A DNA stretch of 64,000 nucleotides from JAPLJC01 sp052326585 (GCA_052326585.1 JBKQLU010000005.1:1-64000), one strand, 5' to 3'; counted from the stretch's first letter, positions 24,644 through 33,854 are shown. Made by a program: numbers and translations. The notes: a model not told the origin generated them from the letters alone.

Positions 24644-25783
24644 ATGAAAATGTATCTCATGACTCCGGGCCCCACCCCGGTGGCCCCGGAAACCCAGTTA
24701 GCCATGGCCCAGCCCATCATCCACCATCGGGCCCCACAATTCATGGAGATCCTGGCCCGGGTGCGGGAAGATCTGAAATACCTGTTCCAGACGGAACAGG
24801 AGGTCCTGATCTTTTGCGCCACCGGTACCGGGGCCATGGAGGGTGCAGTGGCCAATACCCTGAGCGCCGGGGACACTGCCCTGGTGGTGGACGGCGGCAA
24901 GTTCGGGGAACGCTGGACCGAACTGTGCACGGTTTATGGAGTCAAAGTAGAGCGCCTGGCGGTGGAGTGGGGCCACGCGGTGGACCCGCAGACGGTGGCC
25001 CGGATGCTGGACGCCAACTCGGCCATCAAGGCGGTCCTGGTCCAGGCGAACGAGACCTCAACCGCGGTGGCCCACCCGGTTCAGGAACTGGCGGCAGTAA
25101 CCAGGACCCGGCCGGGAACCATCCTGGTGGTGGGCGCCATTTCGGCCCTGGGTGGCTATCCCTTGCCCATGGACGCCTGGGGCATCGACCTGATGGTGGC
25201 AGGCTCGCAAAAGGCCATGATGCTGCCGCCGGGGTTGGCCTTTGCCGCGCTCGGCCCCAAGGCCTGGGAGTTTACCAAGACCTCTAATCTGCCCAAATAC
25301 TACTTCGATTTTGCCAAGCACCTCAAATCCCAGGCCAAAAACCAGACCCCCTATACCTCGGCGGTCTCTTTGATCATGGGTCTTCAGGAAGTCCTCGGCA
25401 AGATTCGCGGGCTCGGGCTGGAGCGCATCTACGCGCACAACCTGCGGCTGTCCCTGGCCACCAAGGCGGCTATGCGGGCCATGGGGCTTAAGCTCTATTC
25501 CAAGGATAACCCCTCGGATGTCGTCACCGCGGTGGAGTCTCCGGTGGACGGCCAGAAGGTGGTGGCCGAACTGCGGAAAAAGGGAATCTGGATTGCTGGC
25601 GGGCAGGCCCAGGCCAAAGGCAAGATCTTCCGCATCGCCCACATGGGCTTCATAGACGCGGTGGACCTGCTGGGCACCATCGGCGGCCTGGAGGAGGTTC
25701 TCAACCAGTTGGGCCACCGGGTGGAGCCGGGCGCCGGGCTCAAGGCGGCCCAGGAGATTTTGAGCAAGGAGGCAGCGGTATGA
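24644..25783 (+). CDS. Class V aminotransferase (alanine-glyoxylate / serine-pyruvate type)
   Basis: A PLP enzyme of 379 aa. TPGPTPVAPETQLAM at the N terminus, ATGTGAMEGAVAN (cofactor phosphate region), and the Lys in VAGSQKAMMLPPG (about residue 193), which forms the PLP Schiff base, identify the family. ATG 24644 is chosen because AAGGTGAT (24632-24639) is well spaced; a GTG at 24635 overlaps that site. It overlaps serA by 4 bp (ATGA). The pairing suggests it supplies the transamination step of serine synthesis (3-phosphohydroxypyruvate to phosphoserine) in place of SerC, or alternatively glyoxylate/serine exchange. Confidence 0.9.
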   Translation: MKMYLMTPGPTPVAPETQLAMAQPIIHHRAPQFMEILARVREDLKYLFQTEQEVLIFCATGTGAMEGAVANTLSAGDTALVVDGGKFGERWTELCTVYGVKVERLAVEWGHAVDPQTVARMLDANSAIKAVLVQANETSTAVAHPVQELAAVTRTRPGTILVVGAISALGGYPLPMDAWGIDLMVAGSQKAMMLPPGLAFAALGPKAWEFTKTSNLPKYYFDFAKHLKSQAKNQTPYTSAVSLIMGLQEVLGKIRGLGLERIYAHNLRLSLATKAAMRAMGLKLYSKDNPSDVVTAVESPVDGQKVVAELRKKGIWIAGGQAQAKGKIFRIAHMGFIDAVDLLGTIGGLEEVLNQLGHRVEPGAGLKAAQEILSKEAAV

Positions 25784-27363
25784 AGGTCCTGATCAGCGAC
25801 AACTTGCATGCCGCCGGCATTGCGGTCCTTACGGCTCAGCCCAGCATCGAGGTGGTGAACCGGCCGGGCCTGGCGCCCGGGGACCTTAAGGAGGCCATCA
25901 AGGACGCCGACGCCCTGGTGATCCGCAGCGGCACCAAGGTGACTGCGGAACTCATGGCCGCCGCCCCCCGGCTGAAGGTGGTGGGCCGGGCCGGCACCGG
26001 CCTGGACAACGTCGATATCCCCGCGGCCAGCAAAAGAGGCGTCGTGGTGATGAACACCCCCGGGGGCAACACCATCACCACCGCGGAGCATGCCCTGTCG
26101 CTGATGATGGCCCTGGCCCGCAACATCCCCCAGGCGGCCGAATCGATGCGGGATGGCAAATGGGAGAAGAAGAAGTTTCAGGGCACCGAGCTCTACAACA
26201 AGACCCTGGGGATTATCGGCATGGGACGCATCGGCTCCGTGGTGGCGGAACGCTCCCTGGGGCTGAAGATGCGGGTTCTGGCTTATGACCCCTTCATTAC
26301 CAAGGAGGTGGCCGCCAATATGGGGGTGGAACTGGTGGCCCTGGATGAGCTGATGGCCCGGGCCGACTTCATCACCCTGCACACCCCCAAGACCAAGGAC
26401 ACCGCCAAACTTTTGAACCGGCAGGCCTTCAAAAAGATGAAGCCCGGGGTGCGCATCATTAACTGCGCCCGGGGCGGCCTCATTGACGAAGAGGCCCTGC
26501 TCCAGGCCTTGAAGGAAGGCAAGGTGGCCGGGGCCGCATTGGACGTCTTTGAAACGGAACCGCCGCCGGCGGCCTTTCCGCTGCGGGAGCTGCCCCAGGT
26601 CATCTGCACCCCCCACCTGGGGGCCTCCACTGAAGAGGCCCAGGCCAACGTGGCGGTGGCCGTCTGCGAGCAGATCGTGGAACTGCTCCTCTATGGCACC
26701 ATCAAGAACGCGGCGAATGCCCCCTCCGTGACCCAGGAGACTATGGCCAAATTGAAACCCTACCTGACTCTGGCCGAGGCCCTGGGGGCCTTCCAGGCGC
26801 AGATCAGCGAGGGGGCCATCTCCGCGGTAACCATCGCCTATGTCGGCGAGGTGGCCAAACTGGACACCAAGCCCCTGACCCATTCCCTGCTCAAGGGGTT
26901 GCTCTCCCCGGCGATGCGTGACGAAGTGAATTACGTCAACGCGCCGGCTATGGCCGAGGCCCGGGGAATTCGCATCAGCGAGGAGAAGGCGGCCTCCGCC
27001 GAAGACTTCTCCACCCTGATCCGGTTGACGGTGGTGGCCAATAACGAAGAGAACACCGTAGCCGGCACTATATTCGGAAAATATGAACCCCGCTTGGTCC
27101 GGATCAACAGGTTTCGCCTGGAGGCCACCCCCGAGGGCCACATGCTGTTCATTTACAACACCGACCGCCCGGGGGTCATCGGCGCCATCGGCAGCACCAT
27201 CGGCAAACACCGGCTCAATATCGCCCGGATGACCGTGGGTCAAGAGCGGGAGCGGGGCCAGAATATCATCCTGCTCACCACCGATACCCCGGTCACTCCG
27301 GAATGTCTTGAAGACTTGCGGGCCCTGGAGCACGTGGCCCAAGCAATCCAGTTGGAGTTGTAG
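25780..27363 (+). CDS. serA: D-3-phosphoglycerate dehydrogenase
   Basis: Oxidises 3-phosphoglycerate to 3-phosphohydroxypyruvate with NAD, the first step of serine synthesis. At 527 aa this is the long type: substrate- and NAD-binding domains (LGIIGMGRIGSVVAER, INCARGGLIDEEAL, and the catalytic His in TPHLGASTEEAQ), an intervening allosteric substrate-binding domain (about 320-450) and a C-terminal ACT domain (about 453-527, MLFIYNTDRPGVIGAIG). Serine feedback via ACT is known for the family. Translationally coupled to the aminotransferase upstream. Confidence 0.97.
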   Translation: MKVLISDNLHAAGIAVLTAQPSIEVVNRPGLAPGDLKEAIKDADALVIRSGTKVTAELMAAAPRLKVVGRAGTGLDNVDIPAASKRGVVVMNTPGGNTITTAEHALSLMMALARNIPQAAESMRDGKWEKKKFQGTELYNKTLGIIGMGRIGSVVAERSLGLKMRVLAYDPFITKEVAANMGVELVALDELMARADFITLHTPKTKDTAKLLNRQAFKKMKPGVRIINCARGGLIDEEALLQALKEGKVAGAALDVFETEPPPAAFPLRELPQVICTPHLGASTEEAQANVAVAVCEQIVELLLYGTIKNAANAPSVTQETMAKLKPYLTLAEALGAFQAQISEGAISAVTIAYVGEVAKLDTKPLTHSLLKGLLSPAMRDEVNYVNAPAMAEARGIRISEEKAASAEDFSTLIRLTVVANNEENTVAGTIFGKYEPRLVRINRFRLEATPEGHMLFIYNTDRPGVIGAIGSTIGKHRLNIARMTVGQERERGQNIILLTTDTPVTPECLEDLRALEHVAQAIQLEL

Positions 27364-27398
27364 CCGATCTGGGACAGGACCTCAGGGTGGAGGTAGGC

Positions 27399-27806
27399 AT
27401 GCCGGATTCCGAAGATAAGTCCGAAGATAAGGGTTATACCGTCAAGGATCGGCGTTTTCACCAGATGAGCGAGGAAGAGAAGGCCGGTGAACAGGAGGCC
27501 AGGAGCTCCCAGACGCGGGCCTTTCAAGAGGCGGCCCAAAAGGCCGCCGGCGGGGCCGCCGGCCCGGATATTACCTTTTCTTCCCTGATCTTCTCCCTCA
27601 GTTCCACGGCTTTCATGCATCTGGGAGCCATCCCCGACCCCAATACCGGGAAGCAGGAAAAGAACCTGCCCCTGGCCAAACAGGCCATCGACCTCCTGGG
27701 AGTGCTCCGGGAAAAGACCCGGAACAATTTGGACCAGGAGGAGGAGAGCCTGTTTGAACATCTTCTCTATGACTTGCGCCTGGCATATATCAAGGAGGTG
27801 GGCTGA
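27399..27806 (+). CDS. DUF1844 family protein
   Basis: A 135-aa protein of the DUF1844 type, conserved in many Desulfobacterota and of unknown function. After a charged N terminus the conserved core is ITFSSLIFSLSSTAFMHLGAIPDP (about 58-82) followed by LAKQAIDLLGVLREKTRNNLDQEEE. ATG 27399 follows GGAGGT at 27389-27394. It lies between serA and ispE on the same strand with short spacers, so it probably belongs to the same transcript. Confidence 0.85.
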   Translation: MPDSEDKSEDKGYTVKDRRFHQMSEEEKAGEQEARSSQTRAFQEAAQKAAGGAAGPDITFSSLIFSLSSTAFMHLGAIPDPNTGKQEKNLPLAKQAIDLLGVLREKTRNNLDQEEESLFEHLLYDLRLAYIKEVG

Positions 27807-27826
27807 TTAGGGAACCGGGGCGAGAA

Positions 27827-28696
27827 GTGCGGTTTCACTGCCCGGCCAAGGTCAACCTCTATCTGCGGGTTTTGGGGCGGCGGGCCGATGGTTATCACGA
27901 GTTGGTGACCGTCATGCAGCCGTTGAGCCTGGGAGACCGACTGACGGTCACCCCCGGGGGCGAGAGTCTGCGCTTCATATGCGAGCACCCGGAGGCCCCC
28001 CAGGGGCCGGAGAACCTGGTGTGGCGGGCGGCGCAGGTTTTTCAGGAGGAGACCGGGATACGGGTGGCGGCGCGCCTTACGTTGCAAAAAAAGATTCCGG
28101 TGGCCGCGGGTCTCGGGGGGGGCTCCAGTGACGCGGCCGGCGCCTTGCAAGCCTTGAACCTGCTGTACGGCTTCCCACTGGAGGGGCCGCGGCTGCACTC
28201 TCTGGCCTGCCGCCTGGGGGCCGATGTGCCGTTTTTCCTGGGGCGGGGGCCGGCGGTGGGCCGGGGCATCGGCGCCGACCTCAGCCCCATGAGCCTGCCG
28301 CCGTACAATTATCTGCTGCTCAATCCCGGTGTGGCCCTTTCCACCCGCTGGGTTTATGAAAACCTGGACCTGGCCCGGCTTGAGGGGGCGCCGCCGCCCG
28401 ACTCCTGGGACCCGGTCCATCCGGAGCGCTGGGTCCATAATGATCTGAGCGGGGTGGCCGTCCGCCGCTTCCCGGAGCTGGCCGAACTTAAGGACCGCCT
28501 CAGGCAAGCGGGAGCGGTGACCCAGTCCGTCTCCGGCAGCGGCCCCACGGTCTTTGGACTCTTCGCCACCTGGGAGGCGGCCCGGGAAGCCGCCCGGGTC
28601 CTGCGCCGATCGTTTCCGGGTTGGCTGGCCGCCGCCCAGGGTCTCACCGGCCGGGAAACCGACAACGACTGGGAGCGCCATCTATGGATGACCTGA
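27827..28696 (+). CDS. ispE: 4-diphosphocytidyl-2-C-methyl-D-erythritol kinase
   Basis: Phosphorylates CDP-ME in the non-mevalonate isoprenoid pathway. A 289-aa GHMP kinase: PAKVNLYLRVLGRRADGYHEL at the N terminus, the ATP loop PVAAGLGGGSSDAAG (about 90-104) and the C-terminal SVSGSGPTVFGLF. It starts with GTG. It overlaps prs by 13 bp; ispE-prs is a common bacterial pair. Confidence 0.95.
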   Translation: MRFHCPAKVNLYLRVLGRRADGYHELVTVMQPLSLGDRLTVTPGGESLRFICEHPEAPQGPENLVWRAAQVFQEETGIRVAARLTLQKKIPVAAGLGGGSSDAAGALQALNLLYGFPLEGPRLHSLACRLGADVPFFLGRGPAVGRGIGADLSPMSLPPYNYLLLNPGVALSTRWVYENLDLARLEGAPPPDSWDPVHPERWVHNDLSGVAVRRFPELAELKDRLRQAGAVTQSVSGSGPTVFGLFATWEAAREAARVLRRSFPGWLAAAQGLTGRETDNDWERHLWMT

Positions 28697-29619
28697 AAAT
28701 CTTCACCGGCAACGCCAATCGGCCTCTGGCGGAAAAGATCTGCAATCACCTGGGAATACCCCTGGGGCAGGCCACGGTGGGACGCTTCTCCGACGGGGAG
28801 ATCATGGCGGAGTTCCAGGAGAACGTCCGCGGCAAAGATGTTTACATCATGCAGCCCACCGCCATGCCCTGCAATGAGAACCTCATGGAATTGCTGGTCA
28901 TGCTGGACGCCTTAAAGAGGGCCTCGAGCCGGTGCGTCACCGCAGTCGTGCCCTATTTCGCTTACGCCCGCCAGGACCGCAAGACCGCGCCGCGGACCCC
29001 CATTTCCGCCAAGCTGGTAGCTGATCTCATCACCACTGCCGGGGCCAACCGGATGCTCACCATGGACCTGCATTCGGGGCAGATCCAGGGATTTTTCGAT
29101 ATTCCCGTGGATCATCTCTACGCGGCGCCGGTGACCCTGGAGTATATCCGGAAGAATTTCAGCCCGGACGTGGTGGTGGTCTCGCCGGACTCCGGCGGAG
29201 TGGAGCGGGCCCGGGCCTTCGCCAAACGCCTCAACACCTCTCTGGCCATCATCGATAAACGCCGGGAAGCCACCGCCATCAAGGCCATGACCCTCATCGG
29301 CAACGTTTGGGGCAAGGAGGCCATCATCCTGGACGACATGATCACCAGCGGGGCCACCCTGACCATGGCCGCGGAACTGCTGATACACCACGGGGTGCGC
29401 GCCGTCCACGCCTGCGTCACCCACCCGGTCATGTCCCACCCGGCGGTGAGCAACATCCAGGGCTCATTGGTCCAGTCCCTGGCCGTGACCGACACCATTC
29501 CCCTGAGCCCGGAGGCCGCCGCCCTGGAAAAGATCCGGGTTTTGTCGGTGGCCCCGCTCCTGGGGGAAGCCATCAAGCGCATCCACAACTGTGATTCAGT
29601 CAGTTCTCTCTTTGTGTAA
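28684..29619 (+). CDS. prs: Ribose-phosphate pyrophosphokinase
   Basis: Makes PRPP from ribose 5-phosphate and ATP. 311 aa, normal length. KIFTGNANRPLAEKICNHLG, the ATP-binding YFAYARQDRKTAPRTPI, MDLHSGQIQGFFDIPVDHL and the PRPP loop ILDDMITSGATL are all present. ATG 28684 begins the family-typical sequence inside the ispE end; an upstream in-frame start at 28621 would add non-family residues. Confidence 0.97.
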   Translation: MDDLKIFTGNANRPLAEKICNHLGIPLGQATVGRFSDGEIMAEFQENVRGKDVYIMQPTAMPCNENLMELLVMLDALKRASSRCVTAVVPYFAYARQDRKTAPRTPISAKLVADLITTAGANRMLTMDLHSGQIQGFFDIPVDHLYAAPVTLEYIRKNFSPDVVVVSPDSGGVERARAFAKRLNTSLAIIDKRREATAIKAMTLIGNVWGKEAIILDDMITSGATLTMAAELLIHHGVRAVHACVTHPVMSHPAVSNIQGSLVQSLAVTDTIPLSPEAAALEKIRVLSVAPLLGEAIKRIHNCDSVSSLFV

Positions 29620-29700
29620 AGGGCGGCTGGCCATTGAGGTTTAGTTTGTCACTGTCCACTGCTCACTATAAAAAGCTGACCGCGGCTGGCTAAATCTGAT

Positions 29701-30282
29701 ATGCGCCTCATCGTGGGTTTGGGGAATCCCGGCCGGGAGTATGCCTGGACCAGGCACAACCTGGGCTGGCAGGTGGTGGCCTACCTGGCGGAATACTGGC
29801 AGATTCCCCTGAATAAGAAGACCCTGGAGTCGGTTTGGGGCCAGGGCAGGGTAGGGGAGGAGAGGGTGGTCCTGGCCCAACCCGCCACCTACATGAACTT
29901 GAGCGGCCAGGCGGTTTCCCTCCTGCTCTCCTACTTTAAGCTCACCCCGGACCGCCTGCTGGTGATTCACGATGACCTGGACCTGCCGCTCTGGCGCCTC
30001 AAGATTGTCGAGCGGGGCGGCGCCGGCGGTCATCGGGGGGTCCTCTCCATTAGCGACCGCCTGCATAGGGAGGAATTCCTGCGGGTGAAGATGGGCATTG
30101 GCCGGCCGCCGGCGGCGATGACCGGGGAGGGCTATGTATTGTCCCATTTCCCCGCGGCAGAGGCGGAAAACGTGGCCCGTTTCATCGAGCGGGCCGCCCG
30201 GGCGGTGGACACCCTGGTCCGGGAGGGGCTGGCCGCGGCCCAAAATCTCTTCCACGGCGAGCCGGATGAGTTGCTTGAGTAG
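29701..30282 (+). CDS. pth: Peptidyl-tRNA hydrolase
   Basis: Releases tRNA from prematurely dropped peptidyl-tRNA. 193 aa. Catalytic His is in TRHNLGWQ (about residue 20), with Asn in ATYMNLSGQ (about 68) and HDDLDLPLWRLKI (Asp about 93). The usual neighbour rplY (L25/Ctc) between prs and pth is absent; only 81 bp with degenerate repeats separates them. Confidence 0.95.
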   Translation: MRLIVGLGNPGREYAWTRHNLGWQVVAYLAEYWQIPLNKKTLESVWGQGRVGEERVVLAQPATYMNLSGQAVSLLLSYFKLTPDRLLVIHDDLDLPLWRLKIVERGGAGGHRGVLSISDRLHREEFLRVKMGIGRPPAAMTGEGYVLSHFPAAEAENVARFIERAARAVDTLVREGLAAAQNLFHGEPDELLE

Positions 30283-30401
30283 ATTTACTGATGGCAGGTG
30301 GGGGGTAAAGGGCGCAGCCGGACGGTTAAATGACCTGATTACGCGGTGCTTGAATTCTTGAATATGGTAACGTTTCTTGTTTTATCCCCCCCTCACCCCA
30401 G

Positions 30402-30428
30402 CCCTCTCCCCCCGCCGGGGGGAGAGGG
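30402..30428. repeat. Perfect 12-bp C/G hairpin repeat
   Basis: CCCTCTCCCCCC (30402-30413) pairs with GGGGGGAGAGGG (30417-30428) around GCC, preceded by CCCCTCACCCC. It belongs to the same hairpin family as 22607-22635. A partial copy (CCCCTCTCCCCCGATGGGG) follows at about 30486-30504. Confidence 0.7.
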
Positions 30429-30527
30429 AGAAAAAAGGCAAGTTCCCCAAGTTTACTTAGAGCGACAATGGCATTGTATCTTTATCCCCTCTCCCCCGAT
30501 GGGGAAACGCCTTGGCGATCGTCTTTT

Positions 30528-30715
30528 GTAGGGGCGGGGTTTCCCCGCCCAGGGCGGCGAGACGCCGCCCCTACGGCAATGATGGAATCGGAAATCAAGT
30601 ATATAATTCCCCAGTAAATGCCTTATCGGATTTATGAAATCGCGTACGTCTCCGTTGGCCTGAGGAATCATTAAAGGATTGAGGCACCGGCGGGACGCCG
30701 GTGCCGCCAAGATTT
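30528..30715. repeat. Two more intergenic hairpin repeats
   Basis: GTAGGGGCGG and the GCCGCCCCTAC end (about 30528-30574) bracket an imperfect hairpin with an inner GGGGCGGGG/CCCCGCCC pairing. A second hairpin, GGCACCGGC with GCCGGTGCC around GGGAC, lies at about 30683-30705. The 439-bp gap 30283-30721 otherwise holds no supported gene. Confidence 0.6.
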
Positions 30716-30721
30716 TGCATA

Positions 30722-32014
30722 ATGCGCCTCCTGTTCATCTCCAGCAACCGCTGCCGCCTCGTCTTCCCGCCTTTGCCCCTGGGCCTGGCTGCGGTGGTGG
30801 CCGCAGTAGGCTCAGGGCATGAGATTAGGGTCCTCGATTTTATGTTTGCCGATGACCCCCTGGCCCTGGTAGACGGGGCCATGGCGGAGTGTCGCCCGGA
30901 AGTCATCGGCATCTCGGTCAGAAACATTGACAATCAGGACAGCCGCCGCCCGGAAATCTATTTTCCCCAGGTCAAAGACCTGGTGCAGCACCTGCAAGGA
31001 ACCAGCCCGGCCCCGGTAGCCCTGGGAGGGCCGGGCTTTTCGGTGGCGCCCCTGGAATTCATGGAGTTTACCGGGGCCGATTTTGGCATGGTGGGCGAAG
31101 GGGAATCTTTTGTAAATTTTTTGCAGGCCTATCCTGAAAAGAGATGGGACCGGGTTCCAGGCTTGATCTGGCGCCAGGACGGCGGCCTCAAGCTGAATCG
31201 CCGCCGGCCCATTGGGCGGCTCGATTTGCTGCCGGGTCCGGCCCTGGAATATTTTACCCCGCGTCAGTATCAGGAGACCCGGGGAAGCGCCGGGCTGCTG
31301 GGCCTGATCCCGGTGCAGAGCCGCCGCGGCTGCCCTATGAGGTGCATCTACTGCAGCACCCCGCTCCTGGAGGGGACCCGGACCCGGGCCTGGGCTCCGG
31401 AGCAAGTGGCCTCCTGGCTGGCGGCCTGGCATGAGAAGTGGGGCCTGACTCGCTTCTATTTCGTGGATAATATCTTTAATTGTCCGGTGGCTTACGGCCG
31501 GCGCCTCTGCCGGGCCATCGCCGCACTGCGGCTCCCCCTGGAATGGGCCTGCTTGATTAATCCAGCCTTTCCAGACCGGCAACTCTTCGAGCTGATCCAG
31601 GCTGCGGGCGGCGCCATGGTGCAGGTGGGTAACGAAAGCGGCTCGGAACTGGTGTTGAGCCGCCTGGGCAAAGGATTTGGCTTGCGGCAGGTGGAGCGCA
31701 CCCTGAAATTGCTGCACGCGGCCGACTTGCCTTTCACCTGCTTCCTGCTGCTGGGCGGCCCCGGTGAAACCCGGGAGACCGTCCGGGAGAGCGTCGCCTT
31801 CCTGGAGACTTACCAGCCTCAGATGGTGAACTTGAAGGTCGGCATTCGTATCCATCCCGGTCTGCCCCTGCACCGCCTGGCCCTGGCGGAAGGAGCCGTA
31901 AAACCAGAGGATAATTTATTGTGGCCCAAGTTTTACCTGGCCCCGGCCATCCGGGAGTGGATCTGGGATTACCTTGGGGAAGTGGCAGCCCGGCACCCCA
32001 ACTGGACCTTATGA
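30722..32014 (+). CDS. B12-binding radical SAM protein
   Basis: A 430-aa protein with an N-terminal cobalamin-binding-like Rossmann domain (about 1-140, MRLLFISSN start, PEVIGISVRNIDN, GGPGFSVAP, MVGEGE) and a radical SAM domain (about 190-400) whose CPMRCIYC motif holds the three cluster Cys. The order matches the family that includes hopanoid, bacteriochlorophyll and methyl-transfer enzymes; the substrate cannot be named from sequence. It starts at ATG 30722. The next gene follows after 51 bp on the same strand. Confidence 0.88.
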   Translation: MRLLFISSNRCRLVFPPLPLGLAAVVAAVGSGHEIRVLDFMFADDPLALVDGAMAECRPEVIGISVRNIDNQDSRRPEIYFPQVKDLVQHLQGTSPAPVALGGPGFSVAPLEFMEFTGADFGMVGEGESFVNFLQAYPEKRWDRVPGLIWRQDGGLKLNRRRPIGRLDLLPGPALEYFTPRQYQETRGSAGLLGLIPVQSRRGCPMRCIYCSTPLLEGTRTRAWAPEQVASWLAAWHEKWGLTRFYFVDNIFNCPVAYGRRLCRAIAALRLPLEWACLINPAFPDRQLFELIQAAGGAMVQVGNESGSELVLSRLGKGFGLRQVERTLKLLHAADLPFTCFLLLGGPGETRETVRESVAFLETYQPQMVNLKVGIRIHPGLPLHRLALAEGAVKPEDNLLWPKFYLAPAIREWIWDYLGEVAARHPNWTL

Positions 32015-32065
32015 GACGGTTTCCGGTTTTCGGAGAATCAGCAATGGCAGAATCGAGGAGCGCCC

Positions 32066-32551
32066 ATGGCCCCTTCAGGAGATGACGAGAAGGAACGCCC
32101 CAGTTGGCGGGAGATAGACCAGCGCCGGGACCGGTCCGGGGGGGCGCGCCCCCCCCGGCAACCCCGGGTTCCGAAGAAAGAATCGGAGGCGATCCGCCTA
32201 CAGGCTTTGGCCCAGGCTGAGGCCCTGTTCCAAGGCAAACGGGCCAGGCCGGAATATCAGAAAGACCTGGTGGAATTGGAGGCCAGTCACGGTACCAAGA
32301 AATTTGCCGCTTCTGCCAGGAAATTCCTGGAGGAATACGGCCTGCCGGGGGAATGGGGGGCGCTGACCCGGCTACTGGACTATCCGGAGCCAACGGTGGT
32401 GCAGGAGGTTCTGCAAGCCATGGCGTCCCAGGTGGGGAGCCGCAGCCGGGTAGAGCAGCAGGGCTTCAAGGGGCGGTTGCAGGTACTGGCCCTCACCAGC
32501 CACCAGGAGGAGGTGCGGCGGAATGCTGAGATAATCCTGTCAGAACTATAA
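32066..32551 (+). CDS. Unknown protein with charged N terminus and HEAT-like C terminus
   Basis: No firm family (161 aa). Residues 1-45 are highly charged and probably disordered. From about residue 45 the protein is helical, and residues about 95-160 (WGALTRLLDYPEPTVVQEVL, GRLQVLALTSHQEEVRRNAE) look like one or two HEAT-type repeats. Its distance to the radical SAM gene is 51 bp, so co-transcription is likely. Function unknown. Confidence 0.65.
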   Translation: MAPSGDDEKERPSWREIDQRRDRSGGARPPRQPRVPKKESEAIRLQALAQAEALFQGKRARPEYQKDLVELEASHGTKKFAASARKFLEEYGLPGEWGALTRLLDYPEPTVVQEVLQAMASQVGSRSRVEQQGFKGRLQVLALTSHQEEVRRNAEIILSEL

Positions 32552-32700
32552 ATAAAAAGATAATTTATTTTATGATTATAAATGATATTAGCTTATCAAG
32601 GGGGTCAACAGGTTAGCCATGGGGATTGTCGGGATTTAGCCGGCGCGCTCGAGGCCTGACCCAGCAGCCGGAGCTCTCAGCACAAGGAGGTGCTCATCTC

Positions 32701-33738
32701 GTGACCAGGAAGGATATATCCTCAGTTTCTGGCCCGGCATCAGATCCAGGCTCAGCCCCAGCGGAATTAGCCGGGATCATCACCCAAGATCCCACTTTCC
32801 TGCTGCTCCTGGCCCGCCTGCCGGCCTTGGCCCAGTCCGGTCTCCCCATCATGCTGAACGGCGAACCGGGGACCGGAAAAGAACTGGTGGCCCGGGCCAT
32901 CTGCGCCCTGAATCAGCAGCGCCACCCTTATCAGCTAATCAATTGCGCCGCCCTGACGGAATCCCTGGCGGGCAGTGAACTCTTCGGCCACCTGGCCGGG
33001 GCCTTCACCGACGCCCGCAGTTCCCGGCTGGGGAAGTTCCGGTTGGCCCACGGCGGCACCCTGTTTTTCGACGAGATCGGGGAGCTGCCCCTGTCGGTGC
33101 AAGCCAAGTTGCTGCGGGCGGTGGAGCAGGGGGAGATCGAGCCGGTGGGGGGGGATACGACGGTGAAGGTGGATGTGCGCCTGGTGGCCGCCACCAATCG
33201 AGATTTGCGGGAACGCATCGCCCGGGGCTATTTCCGCCGGGACCTCTATGACCGCCTGGCGGTGCTGCAGATCCATTTACCGCCGCTCCGGGAGCGGGGC
33301 GAGGATATCGCCCTGCTGGCCCGGCACTTCGTCCAGGAGGTGGCCCGGCGGCATGGCCTCTCAGGGCCGCTGGAGTTCACCGCGGTCGCCTGGCGCTGCC
33401 TGGAGGCACAAAGCTGGCCCGGCAACGTCCGGGAACTGAAGAACGCCGTCACCCGGGCGGTCCTGCTGCACCGCGGCCCGCGCATCGGCCTGGAGGATAT
33501 GCAATTGTTTTCACGCGGCGCTCCGGGGGAGCCGGGCGGCACTGGGGCCTCCGGGATGAGACCGGCTGCCCGCCCCAACCGGAGACGGCTGGAGGATCTC
33601 CTGGGTGAGGCCCGGGGCAATATCTCCGTCCTGTCCCGGCGCCTCGGGGTCTGCACCAAGACCATGTATCGCTGGCTCAGGTCGGCTGACATCGACCTGA
33701 TGAATTTCCGCCCCCCCGATCCCTCTACCCAGTCCTGA
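32701..33738 (+). CDS. Sigma-54-type AAA+ transcriptional activator without sensor domain
   Basis: A 345-aa enhancer-binding protein: AAA+ domain (about 20-260) with Walker A GEPGTGKE, the L1 loop written GAFTDA rather than GAFTGA (about 99-104), Walker B TLFFDEIGELP, and the Arg-finger region RRDLYDRLAVLQIHLPPLRER; then the WPGNVRELKN segment and a Fis-type helix-turn-helix (NISVLSRRLGVCTKTMYRWL). Only about 20 residues precede the AAA+ domain, so input must come through a partner or it is constitutive. GTG 32701 is chosen after CAAGGAGGTG. A terminator follows. Confidence 0.88.
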   Translation: MTRKDISSVSGPASDPGSAPAELAGIITQDPTFLLLLARLPALAQSGLPIMLNGEPGTGKELVARAICALNQQRHPYQLINCAALTESLAGSELFGHLAGAFTDARSSRLGKFRLAHGGTLFFDEIGELPLSVQAKLLRAVEQGEIEPVGGDTTVKVDVRLVAATNRDLRERIARGYFRRDLYDRLAVLQIHLPPLRERGEDIALLARHFVQEVARRHGLSGPLEFTAVAWRCLEAQSWPGNVRELKNAVTRAVLLHRGPRIGLEDMQLFSRGAPGEPGGTGASGMRPAARPNRRRLEDLLGEARGNISVLSRRLGVCTKTMYRWLRSADIDLMNFRPPDPSTQS

Positions 33739-33793
33739 GATTAACGGATCTCCCGGCCGGGGGCCGGGGTTGCCGGTTAAGCCCAAAAAGTGA

Positions 33794-33829
33794 AGCCGCC
33801 CTTCCTCCTGGAAAGGCGGCTATTTTATT
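33794..33829 (+). terminator. Intrinsic terminator of the sigma-54 activator gene
   Basis: AGCCGCC (33794-33800) pairs with GGCGGCT (33815-33821), with TTCC/GGAA extending the inner stem, followed by ATTTTATT. It is 55 bp past the stop codon. Confidence 0.85.
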
Positions 33830-33854
33830 GAAACTTGAAGCTAAAGAAAGTGGT

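Noticed and set aside
25495..27342. 615-codon open frame on the minus strand opposite serA
   Set aside because: Antisense shadow of serA with His/Gly/Gln-rich composition and no family motifs.
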